A stretch of 64,000 nucleotides of DNA from Hominisplanchenecus_A murintestinalis (GTDB taxonomy: Bacteria > Bacillota > Clostridia > Lachnospirales > Lachnospiraceae): assembly GCF_943193015.1 (NCBI RefSeq), contig NZ_CALPCM010000002.1, forward strand, positions 62,001-126,000, written 5' to 3'. A program made the position numbers and the translations under genes. Position 1 is the first letter of the stretch; each line of letters starts with the position of its first letter. Below are positions 49,621 through 58,100 of this stretch, in pieces. The notes beneath the pieces are model-generated. The model was not told the origin of the DNA. It made no database searches and worked only from the letters and a program-made list of their open reading frames with translations.

Positions 49621-51993
49621 TTAGTGCCGCCGGCTTGCGTCCACGTATTTTTTAATATTCGAAGCATTTACGTATTTCTTCGCCTGGTGTCCGTCTACTA
49701 CTACCAGAGTCGGCGCCTGCATGATTCCATATTTCATGGCCAGCTCCTGATTTTCCTCCGCGTCGATCACCCGGCACGGCTCGCCTTTCAGCATTTCCTT
49801 TGCTATCTGGCAGTTGGGGCATGTCTTCGTGGTAAACAGATACTTCTTACTCTCTACCGGCTCAATCTTCACATCTTCCTTCGATACCGTGACAATGCTG
49901 CTGTGTACTTTTTTCAGGCATGAATTTCCGATATCATAGAGCTGGCGGTTGTTATACTCCTGAGCCTTACCGTCATTCCAGTTCTGAACCGGACGGTAAT
50001 ACCCCGTGATACGGCTGTAAACTTCCGCCGTCTCCCCGCAGGTCGGGCAGGTAAAATGCTCTCCCGTGATATAGCCGTGCTTCTTACACACAGAATACGT
50101 CGGTGACAGCGTATAATACGGCAGTTTATAATTCTCCGCAATCTTCCTGACCAGATTTGCCGCCGCCTTCCAGTCGGGAAGTTTCTCGCCTAAAAACGCA
50201 TGGAACACAGTTCCCGACGTATACAGCGTCTGCAGTTCATCCTGAATATCCAGCGCGTCAAAAATATCGGACGTAAATTCTACCGGGAGATGGGAACTGT
50301 TCGTATAATACGGGGTATCCCCTTCCCTGCCTGCTGTCCGGATATCAGCCCACCTCTGCCTGTCATGCTTCGCCAGGCGGTATGTGGTGGACTCTGCCGG
50401 AGTCGCCTCAAGGTTGTAGAGATCTCCGTACTCCTCCTGATACATAACCAGACGCTCCCTCATATGGTTGAGCACTTCCTTAGCAAAAGTCTGCGTCTCC
50501 GCATGTGTCAAGTCTTTCCTGAGCCACACGGCATTCAGCCCCACTTCATTCATGCCAATCAGCCCAATCGTGGAAAAATGACTGTCAAAACTTCCCAGAT
50601 AACGTTTCGTATACGGATACAGTCCTTCGTCCAGAAGCTTGCTGACAACATCCCTCTTAATTTTCAGGGAACGTGCGGAAATATCCATCATATGGTCAAG
50701 CCGCTTATAAAACTCCTTCTCATTCTTGGAAAGATAGGCAATCCTCGGCAGGTTAACCGTAACCACGCCCACGCTCCCGGTGCTCTCCCCGGAACCAAAG
50801 AATCCCCCTGTTTTTTTGCGCAGTTCCCGCAAATCCAGGCGCAGGCGGCAGCACATGCTCCGCACGTCGCTTGGCTCCATATCGCTGTTGATATAGTTTG
50901 AAAAATAAGGCGTTCCATATTTTGACGTCATCTCAAAGAGCAAGCGGTTATTTTCCGTATCTGACCAGTCAAAATCCTGCGTGATGGAATAAGTCGGAAT
51001 CGGATACTGAAACCCCCTTCCGTTCGCATCCCCCTCAATCATCGTTTCGATAAAAGCGCGGTTTACCATATCCATCTCTTTCTTGCAGTCTTTATAGCAG
51101 AAGTCCATCGGCTTTCCGCCCACGATTGCCGGAAGCTCCGCCAGATCATCCGGCACCGTCCAGTCAAGCGTAATATTCGAAAACGGCGCCTGCGTCCCCC
51201 ACCGGCTCGGTGTGTTTACCCCATAGATAAAAGACTCGATGCACTTCTTCACTTCCTGATACGAAAGATTGTCTGCCTTTACAAAAGGCGCCAGATAGGT
51301 GTCAAAGGAAGAAAACGCCTGTGCCCCCGCCCACTCATTCTGCATAATTCCGAGGAAATTCACCATCTGGTTGCAGAGCACGGAAAGATGTTTGGCGGGC
51401 GCTGAAGTAATTTTCCCCTCAATGCCTCCCAGCCCTTCTGTAATCAGCTGCTTTAACGACCAGCCCGCGCAATACCCGGTAAGCATGGACAAGTCGTGGA
51501 TATGGATATCCGCATTCCTGTGGGCGTCTGCAATCTCTTCATCATAAATTTCTGAAAGCCAGTAGTTGGCGGTCACCGCGCCGGAATTGCTCAGAATCAG
51601 CCCTCCCACGGAATAAGTCACGGTAGAATTTTCCTTAACACGCCAGTCCTCTACCTTTACATAGCTGTTTACAATCTCCTTATAATCCAGAATTGTAGAC
51701 TTCATATTCCTGATTTTTTCTCTCTGTTTCCGGTACAGGATATATGCCTTGGCTACATCAGCGTATCCGGTCTGAACCAGCACCTCCTCTACGCTGTCCT
51801 GGATGCTCTCCACGTCAATCAGCTCATTCTTAATCTTCGGCTGGAAATCCGCCGTCACCCGCAGAGCAAGAAGCCCCGTCATATCTCCGTTATACTGCTT
51901 CTCCGTGGCGTCAAATGCCTTGGCAATTGCATCGGAAATCTTCTCCAGATTAAATTCCGCGACTTCTCCGTCTCTTTTTACTACTTTGAACAT
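49621..51993 (-). CDS. nrdD: Anaerobic ribonucleoside-triphosphate reductase fused to a glutaredoxin-like domain
   Basis: A 790-residue class III ribonucleotide reductase that makes dNTPs anaerobically. It has an N-terminal ATP-cone (FKVVKRDGEVAEFNLEKIS, 1-95), then a catalytic barrel with NSSHLPVEF and the thiol-bearing core. The C-terminal Zn site is HFTCPTCGE, and the glycyl-radical segment is SRITGYYRPV. After about residue 710 there is an extra thioredoxin-fold domain: KTCPNCQIAKEML with C725-x-x-C728 and the cis-Pro APTLVVVDG. That domain resembles NrdH/glutaredoxin and may recycle the enzyme's disulfide or formate/thiol chemistry. The start is fixed by AAGGAGAAGCGGT. NrdR boxes lie upstream; the activase is distant (19.5 kb). 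Confidence 0.95.
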   Translation of the reverse strand: MFKVVKRDGEVAEFNLEKISDAIAKAFDATEKQYNGDMTGLLALRVTADFQPKIKNELIDVESIQDSVEEVLVQTGYADVAKAYILYRKQREKIRNMKSTILDYKEIVNSYVKVEDWRVKENSTVTYSVGGLILSNSGAVTANYWLSEIYDEEIADAHRNADIHIHDLSMLTGYCAGWSLKQLITEGLGGIEGKITSAPAKHLSVLCNQMVNFLGIMQNEWAGAQAFSSFDTYLAPFVKADNLSYQEVKKCIESFIYGVNTPSRWGTQAPFSNITLDWTVPDDLAELPAIVGGKPMDFCYKDCKKEMDMVNRAFIETMIEGDANGRGFQYPIPTYSITQDFDWSDTENNRLLFEMTSKYGTPYFSNYINSDMEPSDVRSMCCRLRLDLRELRKKTGGFFGSGESTGSVGVVTVNLPRIAYLSKNEKEFYKRLDHMMDISARSLKIKRDVVSKLLDEGLYPYTKRYLGSFDSHFSTIGLIGMNEVGLNAVWLRKDLTHAETQTFAKEVLNHMRERLVMYQEEYGDLYNLEATPAESTTYRLAKHDRQRWADIRTAGREGDTPYYTNSSHLPVEFTSDIFDALDIQDELQTLYTSGTVFHAFLGEKLPDWKAAANLVRKIAENYKLPYYTLSPTYSVCKKHGYITGEHFTCPTCGETAEVYSRITGYYRPVQNWNDGKAQEYNNRQLYDIGNSCLKKVHSSIVTVSKEDVKIEPVESKKYLFTTKTCPNCQIAKEMLKGEPCRVIDAEENQELAMKYGIMQAPTLVVVDGHQAKKYVNASNIKKYVDASRRH

Positions 51994-52098
51994 ACCGCTT
52001 CTCCTTCCATGCGAAACATATCGTATGCGCCCCAAATGCGCGCTTAATATTTTCTTCATTTGTCACAGCCGTCCAGCCCGGCTGAATCGGCACGTTCT

Positions 52099-52127
52099 AT
52101 TCTAACAGAGATATATTACAGCGTCAA
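52099..52127 (-). promoter_or_regulatory. Promoter of nrdD
   Basis: On the minus strand TTGACG (52122-52127), a 17-bp spacer and TAGAAT (52099-52104), about 105 bp before the start. Confidence 0.65.
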
Positions 52128-52135
52128 CACAAAAA

Positions 52136-52182
52136 GCACTACATATATGACAATTTTGTTTCGCCATTACAAAATGTAGTGT
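52136..52182 (-). promoter_or_regulatory. Tandem NrdR-box-like operators upstream of nrdD
   Basis: Two 16-bp sites, 52136-52151 (contains GCACTACATATATGAC) and 52167-52182 (contains ACACTACATTTTGT on the minus strand), have centres 31 bp apart, three helical turns. This sequence type and spacing fit NrdR repressor boxes. They sit directly above the -35 element. Confidence 0.7.
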
Positions 52183-52226
52183 TTTTATGAATAAATGAGA
52201 CATATTATGAATACCACGCCGCATCC

Positions 52227-53474
52227 TTACAGCGCCACAGTTCCATAAATCTCCACAGGCACGTACGCTTTCACATAGATGCCCTCGGGGCGGTATTCCT
52301 CCTCCAGAAGCTGCCCGTGCTTTCTTATAAGCTGGATAAGCCCTGCCTGCCCGTAAGGATAAAGCCGTTCAATCAGGATACTGCGCTCCCGGAGAAGCTT
52401 TTCCAGAAGAGACTTCATCTCCTCCAGCCCCTCCCCTGTTTTTGCGGAAATCTTCAGACAGTAATCTGCTTTAAAGTCTCGCAGGTTTTCCTTTTCCGCT
52501 ATTCTGTCTTGTTTGTTAAACAGCGTCACCATCGTCTTGTCCTTCACGCCCAGATTCGCCAGCGTCTGATAGACCACATACATCTGCTTTTCCATCTGCG
52601 GGTTCGATGCGTCCACCACATGAAGAATAATATCGGCATACTTCGCTTCTTCCAGGGTACTGCGGAACGCCTCTATCAAATGATGAGGCAGTTTGCGTAT
52701 AAATCCTACCGTATCCGTAAGCAGAATCTGCGCTCCCCCTTCCATCTCCAGCATCCGCGTTGTGGGATCCAGAGTTGCAAACAGTTTATCCTCCTGCAGA
52801 ACTCCCGCCCCTGTCAGAGTATTTAAAAGAGTCGACTTTCCTGCATTGGTATAACCCACGATAGCCGCCACCGGAGCCTTATTCTTACTCCGCTTTGCCC
52901 TTGTTACTTCCCGGTGGCGCTTCACGTCAGCCAGCTCCCGGTTCAGCTGGGCAATACGATCCTTAATCAGACGTCTGTCCATTTCCAGTTTCTTCTCACC
53001 CGGTCCTCTCGTCCCGATGCCGCCCCCCAGCCTGGAAAGGGAATCCCGCAGCCCTACCAGACGCGCCTGACGGTACTTCAGCTGAGCAAGCTCCACCTGT
53101 ATTTTTCCTTCATTGGTGCTCGCCCGCGCCGCAAAAATATCCAGGATAATCAGCGTCCTGTCCATAACCTTCATATCCAGCTCCTGCTCCAGATTCCGAA
53201 GCTGCGCCGGGGACAATTCATCATCACACACGATTCCCGTGGCGTCCAGCATATCTGCCATCGCCCGCAGCTCCTCGATTTTTCCTTTGCCGATATAGGT
53301 TCCCGGATGAATGGCCTCTCTGTTCTGAATCAGGCTTCCCACCGTCTCTGCGCCCGCTGTGCGCGCCAGCTCTGCCAGCTCCTGCAGGGACTCTTCCGTA
53401 TCTTCCCCATTGTTTTCCTGGACTCCCACCAGGATAACTCGCTCTTCTATCTCTTTCAGCTCAAATGCTTCCAT
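52227..53474 (-). CDS. hflX: GTPase HflX
   Basis: A 415-residue GTPase that splits stalled or stressed ribosomes. The N-terminal HflX domain has GTYIGKGKIEEL and DELSPAQLRNLE. The coiled linker holds the GGIGTRGPGEKKLE signature. The G domain has G1 GYTNAGKSTLLN, G3 DTVGFIRKLPH and G4 NKQD. The length is normal. AGGAAGGAGG precedes the ATG. It starts 16 bp after the TPR lipoprotein gene, so both are likely one operon. Confidence 0.95.
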   Translation of the reverse strand: MEAFELKEIEERVILVGVQENNGEDTEESLQELAELARTAGAETVGSLIQNREAIHPGTYIGKGKIEELRAMADMLDATGIVCDDELSPAQLRNLEQELDMKVMDRTLIILDIFAARASTNEGKIQVELAQLKYRQARLVGLRDSLSRLGGGIGTRGPGEKKLEMDRRLIKDRIAQLNRELADVKRHREVTRAKRSKNKAPVAAIVGYTNAGKSTLLNTLTGAGVLQEDKLFATLDPTTRMLEMEGGAQILLTDTVGFIRKLPHHLIEAFRSTLEEAKYADIILHVVDASNPQMEKQMYVVYQTLANLGVKDKTMVTLFNKQDRIAEKENLRDFKADYCLKISAKTGEGLEEMKSLLEKLLRERSILIERLYPYGQAGLIQLIRKHGQLLEEEYRPEGIYVKAYVPVEIYGTVAL

Positions 53475-53490
53475 CTGCGCCTCCTTCCTG

Positions 53491-54570
53491 TTAACGGTTC
53501 AAAAGAAACTCATACTCTTTCCGTCCCGCCTCGTCCGCAGGATATTTTTCCATATAAATCTCAGCCTTCATCTTCGCTGCCGTAAATTCTCCTTTGTGTT
53601 CATAGGCCACAATCTCATTATAGAGCAAAGATTGTTTTCCCTGTTCCGTATCCATCGCCAATCCCTTTGCCACAGCGGCAAGCGCTGCGTCATAGTCCTG
53701 CTGCGCCATTTTTGCCAGGACAATCCCATTGTACGCTTCGATACTCTCGCCGATTTCCGCAAGATACTGCTCATACATCTTGACCGAACGCGCAGGGTCT
53801 TCTACTGCCAGATAAATCTTCCCCATCAGGAGCAGCGCCTCCCCATTCTTTTCTTCCAAAAGCCCGGCAAGCTGCGCGCCCGCCTCCTCATAGTTTTCCA
53901 GATTGTAATAAATCCTGGCTTTATAATAAGCATCCTCCTGCTTTCCGCTCTCAGCCTGAAGCGCCTGCTGAAGATACTCCGCCCCCTTCGCCGACTGCTT
54001 CTTTTCTTTATAACTCTCGTAAATATTCAGATATATATCATAATCTTCAGGCGCGGCCTGCACCGCCAGATCAAAGTTCATCTGCGCCGCCTCTTCATCG
54101 CCCTTCTCCAGATAGCATGTTCCTGTCAGATAAAGCGCATCCCCCTCCTGGGCAATGTCCAGAATTTCCTTGCACACCCCAATCGTCCCGTCATAATCCT
54201 GCTGCCGGTACAGCGCCGCCGCCTTATAATACAAAATATCCTTTCTGTTGTCCTCCTGCTTCTCATCCGTCTCATGGAGCGCCGCGTCAAAGCTCCGGAC
54301 TGCCTGTTCATATTCGCCCATCCCCATATACGCCATACCCGCACCCCTGTACGCCCGGAGCAAATCTCCTTCTTCGGCAATCTCCGCTTCAAAAGACGCC
54401 AGCGCGCCCTTATAATCACCTTTTTCAACAGCCTCCATCCCAATTTCCACCTCGGTAAGCTCTCTCTCGCCTTTCTGGCATCCTGCCAGCAAAAAAGCCA
54501 TAAGGAATACTGCCGCTGTCTTTCTGTATCTTCTTCTATTCCCATATCCATTCCTGATACTGCTTTCCAT
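53491..54570 (-). CDS. TPR-repeat lipoprotein
   Basis: A 359-residue exported protein. The start MESSIRNGYGN follows AAGGGGGGATGAC. The signal sequence ends in the lipobox FLLAGC (Cys about residue 31), so it is membrane-anchored outside. The rest is nearly all tetratricopeptide repeats (GDYKGALASFEAEIAEE, GEYEQAVRSFDAALHE, QDYDGTIGVCKEIL), about eight units. It probably scaffolds envelope proteins; the partner is unknown. It is encoded directly upstream of hflX. Confidence 0.85.
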   Translation of the reverse strand: MESSIRNGYGNRRRYRKTAAVFLMAFLLAGCQKGERELTEVEIGMEAVEKGDYKGALASFEAEIAEEGDLLRAYRGAGMAYMGMGEYEQAVRSFDAALHETDEKQEDNRKDILYYKAAALYRQQDYDGTIGVCKEILDIAQEGDALYLTGTCYLEKGDEEAAQMNFDLAVQAAPEDYDIYLNIYESYKEKKQSAKGAEYLQQALQAESGKQEDAYYKARIYYNLENYEEAGAQLAGLLEEKNGEALLLMGKIYLAVEDPARSVKMYEQYLAEIGESIEAYNGIVLAKMAQQDYDAALAAVAKGLAMDTEQGKQSLLYNEIVAYEHKGEFTAAKMKAEIYMEKYPADEAGRKEYEFLLNR

Positions 54571-54655
54571 GTCATCCCCCCTTTTCATACCGCGGGCTTA
54601 GCCCATTTAGGCTTAGTATAGCGAATCCCCGCAGAAAATACAATCTTTACATTCG

Positions 54656-56053
54656 TCAAACAGAATCTCCTTTTCCTTCTACTGAAACTCCGCCCGGCAT
54701 CTTTTTAAAAATCCGCGCAAGCGCCAAAACTGCCACGGCAGCTAAAATTAACTCTGCCGTAAACTGGGCATACGTAAGCCCGTAGAGCGGAAACAGCATG
54801 TCCAGAATATACAGCGCCGGGATTTCAAAAACGATTTTCCGCAAAATGGCAAAAACAAACGCCCAGCTCCCCATACCGCACGCCTGGAAAACTCCCACTG
54901 CCAGAAAATCAATAGCCAGGAACGGAAGCGATAAAGAAAGACCCTGCAGGAAGCGTCCCCCATATGCGACAATCTCTTCATTTTTCATAAACAGCGACGT
55001 CCAAAAGTCCGCCCCCATATAATAAACTAGCGTGGTAGCCGCCATAAAAACGGCCGATATCTTCACTGAAAACAGCACCGCCTCTTTCATCCGCCTGCCA
55101 TTTCCGCTGGCGTAATTGTAACTCACCAGAGGCATGATTCCCTGTGACAGACCCAGTGCAATATAAAGCGGCACCATGTTGATTTTCTGTGCGATTCCCA
55201 TCGCCGCCACCACGTCCGAGCCATAGCCGGAAGTAAAATTATTCAGAATCGTCATTCCCGTTACATTCAGGATATTCTGTATCGCCGCGGGGATACCCAC
55301 GCCGCACACCCCCAGCAGAATTTTCTTCCGGAACCCGAACATAGACGGACGGATACAGACGCTGGTACTTTTCTTCTTTACAAACAAAAACACAAAGAAA
55401 TAGAGGCAGGCGAAACAGTTCGAAAGGAACGTCGCAAATCCCGCTCCCGCCGCTCCCATATCCAGTCCCCACGGAAGGATAAAAATGGGATCCAGCACAA
55501 TATTCAGCAGACACCCGCTCATCGTGCCGATGCTGGCATGAAGAGTAGCCCCCTCAGAACGCACCAGATACGCCATCACTACATTTAAGATTGCCGGGAC
55601 TGCCCCGAAGCTGACCGTCCACTTTAAGTATTCCACAGTCGCGGCTACTGTCTCCGCATCTGTACCCAGCAGTTTTAGGAACAGGCTGCTGCCCCCCGTA
55701 TAAACTGCCGAAAACAAAATCCCGCACAGCAGGGCGCAGTAGAACCCGAACGCCGAGCTGCGTGCAACCGTATCATAATCTTTCTTTCCCAGAGCGCGGC
55801 TCATCATACTTGAGCTTCCCACCCCGAACAGATTGTTTACCGCATTAAATGCCAGCAGTACGGGAGCCGCGAGCGTGACTGCTGCATTTTGTATCGGGTC
55901 GTTTACCATCCCCACAAAAAAAGTGTCCGAAAGATTGTAAATCACCATCACCAGGGAGCTGATAACCGTAGGAACCGCCAGTTTCACAACCGCCGCCGGG
56001 ACAGGTTTCTGCTCAAAAAGCTGTATTTTCGTCTCATCTGCCATATGCTGCAT
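54656..56053 (-). CDS. MATE family efflux transporter
   Basis: A 465-residue cation-coupled multidrug/toxin exporter with 12 predicted helices. KLAVPTVISSLVMVIYNLSDTFFVGM at the start and the internally repeated GLSQGIMPLVSYNYASGNGRRMKEAV in the second half are typical MATE signatures. The start MQHMADETK follows AAGGAAGG; an ATG three codons later is an alternative, and the longer in-frame extension is rejected as it lies over the promoter region. The substrate is unknown. Confidence 0.92.
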   Translation of the reverse strand: MQHMADETKIQLFEQKPVPAAVVKLAVPTVISSLVMVIYNLSDTFFVGMVNDPIQNAAVTLAAPVLLAFNAVNNLFGVGSSSMMSRALGKKDYDTVARSSAFGFYCALLCGILFSAVYTGGSSLFLKLLGTDAETVAATVEYLKWTVSFGAVPAILNVVMAYLVRSEGATLHASIGTMSGCLLNIVLDPIFILPWGLDMGAAGAGFATFLSNCFACLYFFVFLFVKKKSTSVCIRPSMFGFRKKILLGVCGVGIPAAIQNILNVTGMTILNNFTSGYGSDVVAAMGIAQKINMVPLYIALGLSQGIMPLVSYNYASGNGRRMKEAVLFSVKISAVFMAATTLVYYMGADFWTSLFMKNEEIVAYGGRFLQGLSLSLPFLAIDFLAVGVFQACGMGSWAFVFAILRKIVFEIPALYILDMLFPLYGLTYAQFTAELILAAVAVLALARIFKKMPGGVSVEGKGDSV

Positions 56054-56138
56054 ACATCCTTCCTTTATATTGAAAATCTCAAATTTTTTTAAGTATAGCA
56101 TATCTGCATACTATTTTATATACTTTTCTTGGATACGC

Positions 56139-56169
56139 GTAACAGTTCAGCCTTCGGCTTTACTGTTAC
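56139..56169. mobile_element. Minimal 31-bp copy E of the repeat with 8-bp direct flanks
   Basis: It consists only of the left-end hairpin, GTAACAGTTCAGCC ... ACTGTTAC. The sequence GGATACGC stands immediately on both sides, a perfect 8-bp direct repeat as expected for a target duplication. Confidence 0.7.
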
Positions 56170-56197
56170 GGATACGCACATAGATTAAATTTAAATA

Positions 56198-56226
56198 TTG
56201 ACAAAGCAAACCGAAACGTGTAGATT
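56198..56226 (+). promoter_or_regulatory. Promoter of the M-box/mgtE transcript
   Basis: TTGACA (56198-56203), 17 bp and TAGATT (56221-56226), just ahead of the riboswitch. Confidence 0.65.
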
Positions 56227-56249
56227 AGATATAGATATCGTAAACAATA

Positions 56250-56409
56250 TCGTTGATTCGGTAGGTGAGGCTACCGCAGGGATATGGACTGCTGCCGCGA
56301 AGCTGTGGAGACACAACGAGAAGGTCAGCAGGTGACGTCGTAGAAGGCGTTACCTAATGCAGTTTCACGCCCTGTGATGCTAAAGCTTGAACGGTCTGCG
56401 GATTTTTTT
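56250..56409 (+). ncRNA. M-box magnesium riboswitch (ykoK leader) with terminator
   Basis: The region contains the M-box consensus blocks in order: GGTAGGTGAGGCTACC, a GGGATATGG...CTGCTGCC segment, TACCTAATGCAG, and CGCCCTGTGATGCTAAAGC. It is followed by GCGG and seven T (56403-56409). High Mg2+ is known to stabilise this fold and stop transcription. It precedes mgtE, the expected target. Confidence 0.92.
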
Positions 56410-56415
56410 ATGCGC

Positions 56416-56440
56416 ACCACTGTTCAGGCAGTGGTTTTTT
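56416..56440 (+). terminator. Second intrinsic terminator after the M-box
   Basis: CCACTG pairs with CAGTGG over a 6-nt loop, followed by TTTTTT. It lies only 7 nt past the riboswitch T-run, so the leader carries two stop signals in tandem. Confidence 0.75.
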
Positions 56441-56479
56441 ATTTGACTTTTTAAAAATTCTTTGAAAGGAGGCAGTTTT

Positions 56480-56563
56480 ATGGACGCAGACAGTTGCAGT
56501 AGCGGCACGGCAAAGGTTCCTTTATGCGGCAGATGTACACCTATGTGTCCGTTTGGCTGCTGA
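56480..56563 (+). CDS. 27-aa cysteine-rich leader peptide between M-box and mgtE
   Basis: A 28-codon frame has a strong ribosome site, AAAGGAGG, 7 nt before its ATG. The product begins MDADSCSSGTAKV and ends with CGRCTPMCPFGC: five Cys in 27 residues, four of them in the last twelve. It ends 101 bp before mgtE, and a hairpin (56606-56634) separates the two. It could be a regulatory leader peptide, a metal- or redox-responsive uORF, or a tiny metal-binding peptide. I know no described homologue. Confidence 0.55.
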   Translation: MDADSCSSGTAKVPLCGRCTPMCPFGC

Positions 56564-56664
56564 TTTCTCTATACGGTTCTTTTGTTGTGTCTTTACTCAC
56601 TATCTGTACTTTTCCGTTTTTCCGGTAAAGTATATACAGAAAATATAAATAGGAGGAAAGACCA

Positions 56665-58023
56665 ATGACCGATGCTTTTGAAACCCTCAAAAAAAGTATC
56701 AAATCGCTGGCAGAGGAGAAGAAGTATGCAACGCTCCGTGATATCCTCACTACAATGAACGCCGCTGATGTGGCTTCTCTGTTTGAAGATATTCCCGAGG
56801 AAACAGTTCCTCTTCTATACCGCCTGCTCCCTAAGGAGCTTGCTGCCGATACTTTTGTTGAAATGGAACCCGACACACAGCATATGCTGATTAAAGGGTT
56901 CTCCGATAACGAACTGAAAGAAGTCGTAGATGAGCTCTACGTCGATGATGCCGTTGACCTCGTAGAAGAAATGCCTGCCAATGTAGTAAAGCGCATTCTT
57001 ATCCAGGCAGACGCAGAAAAGCGCAAGATGATTAATACCATCCTGCAGTACCCTGACGACTCTGCCGGCAGCATCATGACTACAGAGTTTGTAGAACTGC
57101 GCCCAAAAATGACCGCGGAAGAAGCCATCCTGCATCTCCGCCGCAGCGGCATTAATAAGGAGACGATTAACAACTGCTATATCTGCGCAAAAGGCAGGCA
57201 GCTTATGGGCGTCGTGACTATCCGCGACTTGATTATGGCAAGTTCTGAAGAAACGATGGAAGATTTGATGGAAGAAAATATCATTTCCGTATCTACCCTG
57301 GAGGATCAGGAGACCGTTGCCCGGCAGTTCTCCAAGTATGGATTCCTGGCTATGCCCGTGGTTGACCGTGAAGAACGTCTGGTGGGCATTGTCACTATTG
57401 ACGATGTGCTGGACGTCATGGAAGAGGAAACCACCGAAGATATTGAAAAGATGGCGGCTATCGTCCCGGCAGATAAACCATACCTGAAACAGACCACCTT
57501 CGACCTCTGGAAAAGCCGTATGCCCTGGCTGCTGCTCCTGATGATTTCCGCGACTTTTACCGGATTTATCATTACCAGCTTCGAAGACGCCCTGTCAAAA
57601 TATGTTGTCCTGACTGCCTACATCCCCATGCTGATGGATACCGGGGGAAACTCAGGAAGCCAGGCATCCGTAACCGTAATCCGCGGAATTTCTTTGAAAG
57701 AAGTAGAGTTCCGTGATATTTTCCGCGTCATCTGGAAGGAAGTCCGTGTAGCCTTACTCTGTGGGCTTACCCTCGCTGTGTGCAATTTCGGAAAACTGCT
57801 GCTGGTCGACCACCTGACGATACTGGTGGCATTCACCATCTGCCTGACGCTGTTTGTCACAATCTTCTGTGCAAAGGTTGTAGGCTGTACCCTGCCGCTG
57901 ATTGCATCCCGGCTCGGATTCGACCCGGCTGTTATGGCAAGCCCGTTTATCACCACGATTGTAGATGCGATCTCACTGCTGGTTTACTTCCAGTTTGCCA
58001 CACGCCTGCTGGGATTGGGGTAA
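56665..58023 (+). CDS. mgtE: Magnesium transporter MgtE
   Basis: A 452-residue Mg2+ channel. It has an N-terminal superhelical domain (MNAADVASLFEDIPEE repeats), then two CBS domains (CAKGRQLMGVVTIRDL, VDREERLVGIVTIDDV), which gate the channel by Mg2+ binding. The C-terminal five membrane helices carry the pore motif PMLMDTGGNSGSQAS. The length is standard. AGGAGGAAAGACC precedes the ATG. Transcription is governed by the M-box, so uptake is shut off at high Mg2+ at both RNA and protein level. Confidence 0.96.
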   Translation: MTDAFETLKKSIKSLAEEKKYATLRDILTTMNAADVASLFEDIPEETVPLLYRLLPKELAADTFVEMEPDTQHMLIKGFSDNELKEVVDELYVDDAVDLVEEMPANVVKRILIQADAEKRKMINTILQYPDDSAGSIMTTEFVELRPKMTAEEAILHLRRSGINKETINNCYICAKGRQLMGVVTIRDLIMASSEETMEDLMEENIISVSTLEDQETVARQFSKYGFLAMPVVDREERLVGIVTIDDVLDVMEEETTEDIEKMAAIVPADKPYLKQTTFDLWKSRMPWLLLLMISATFTGFIITSFEDALSKYVVLTAYIPMLMDTGGNSGSQASVTVIRGISLKEVEFRDIFRVIWKEVRVALLCGLTLAVCNFGKLLLVDHLTILVAFTICLTLFVTIFCAKVVGCTLPLIASRLGFDPAVMASPFITTIVDAISLLVYFQFATRLLGLG

Positions 58024-58100
58024 ATGCCTCTGGACAGCAGACCTCCAAAGTGTTATGATAGGCTGACCCTGGACACTCTCTTAAAAGGAGGTACAAATTT

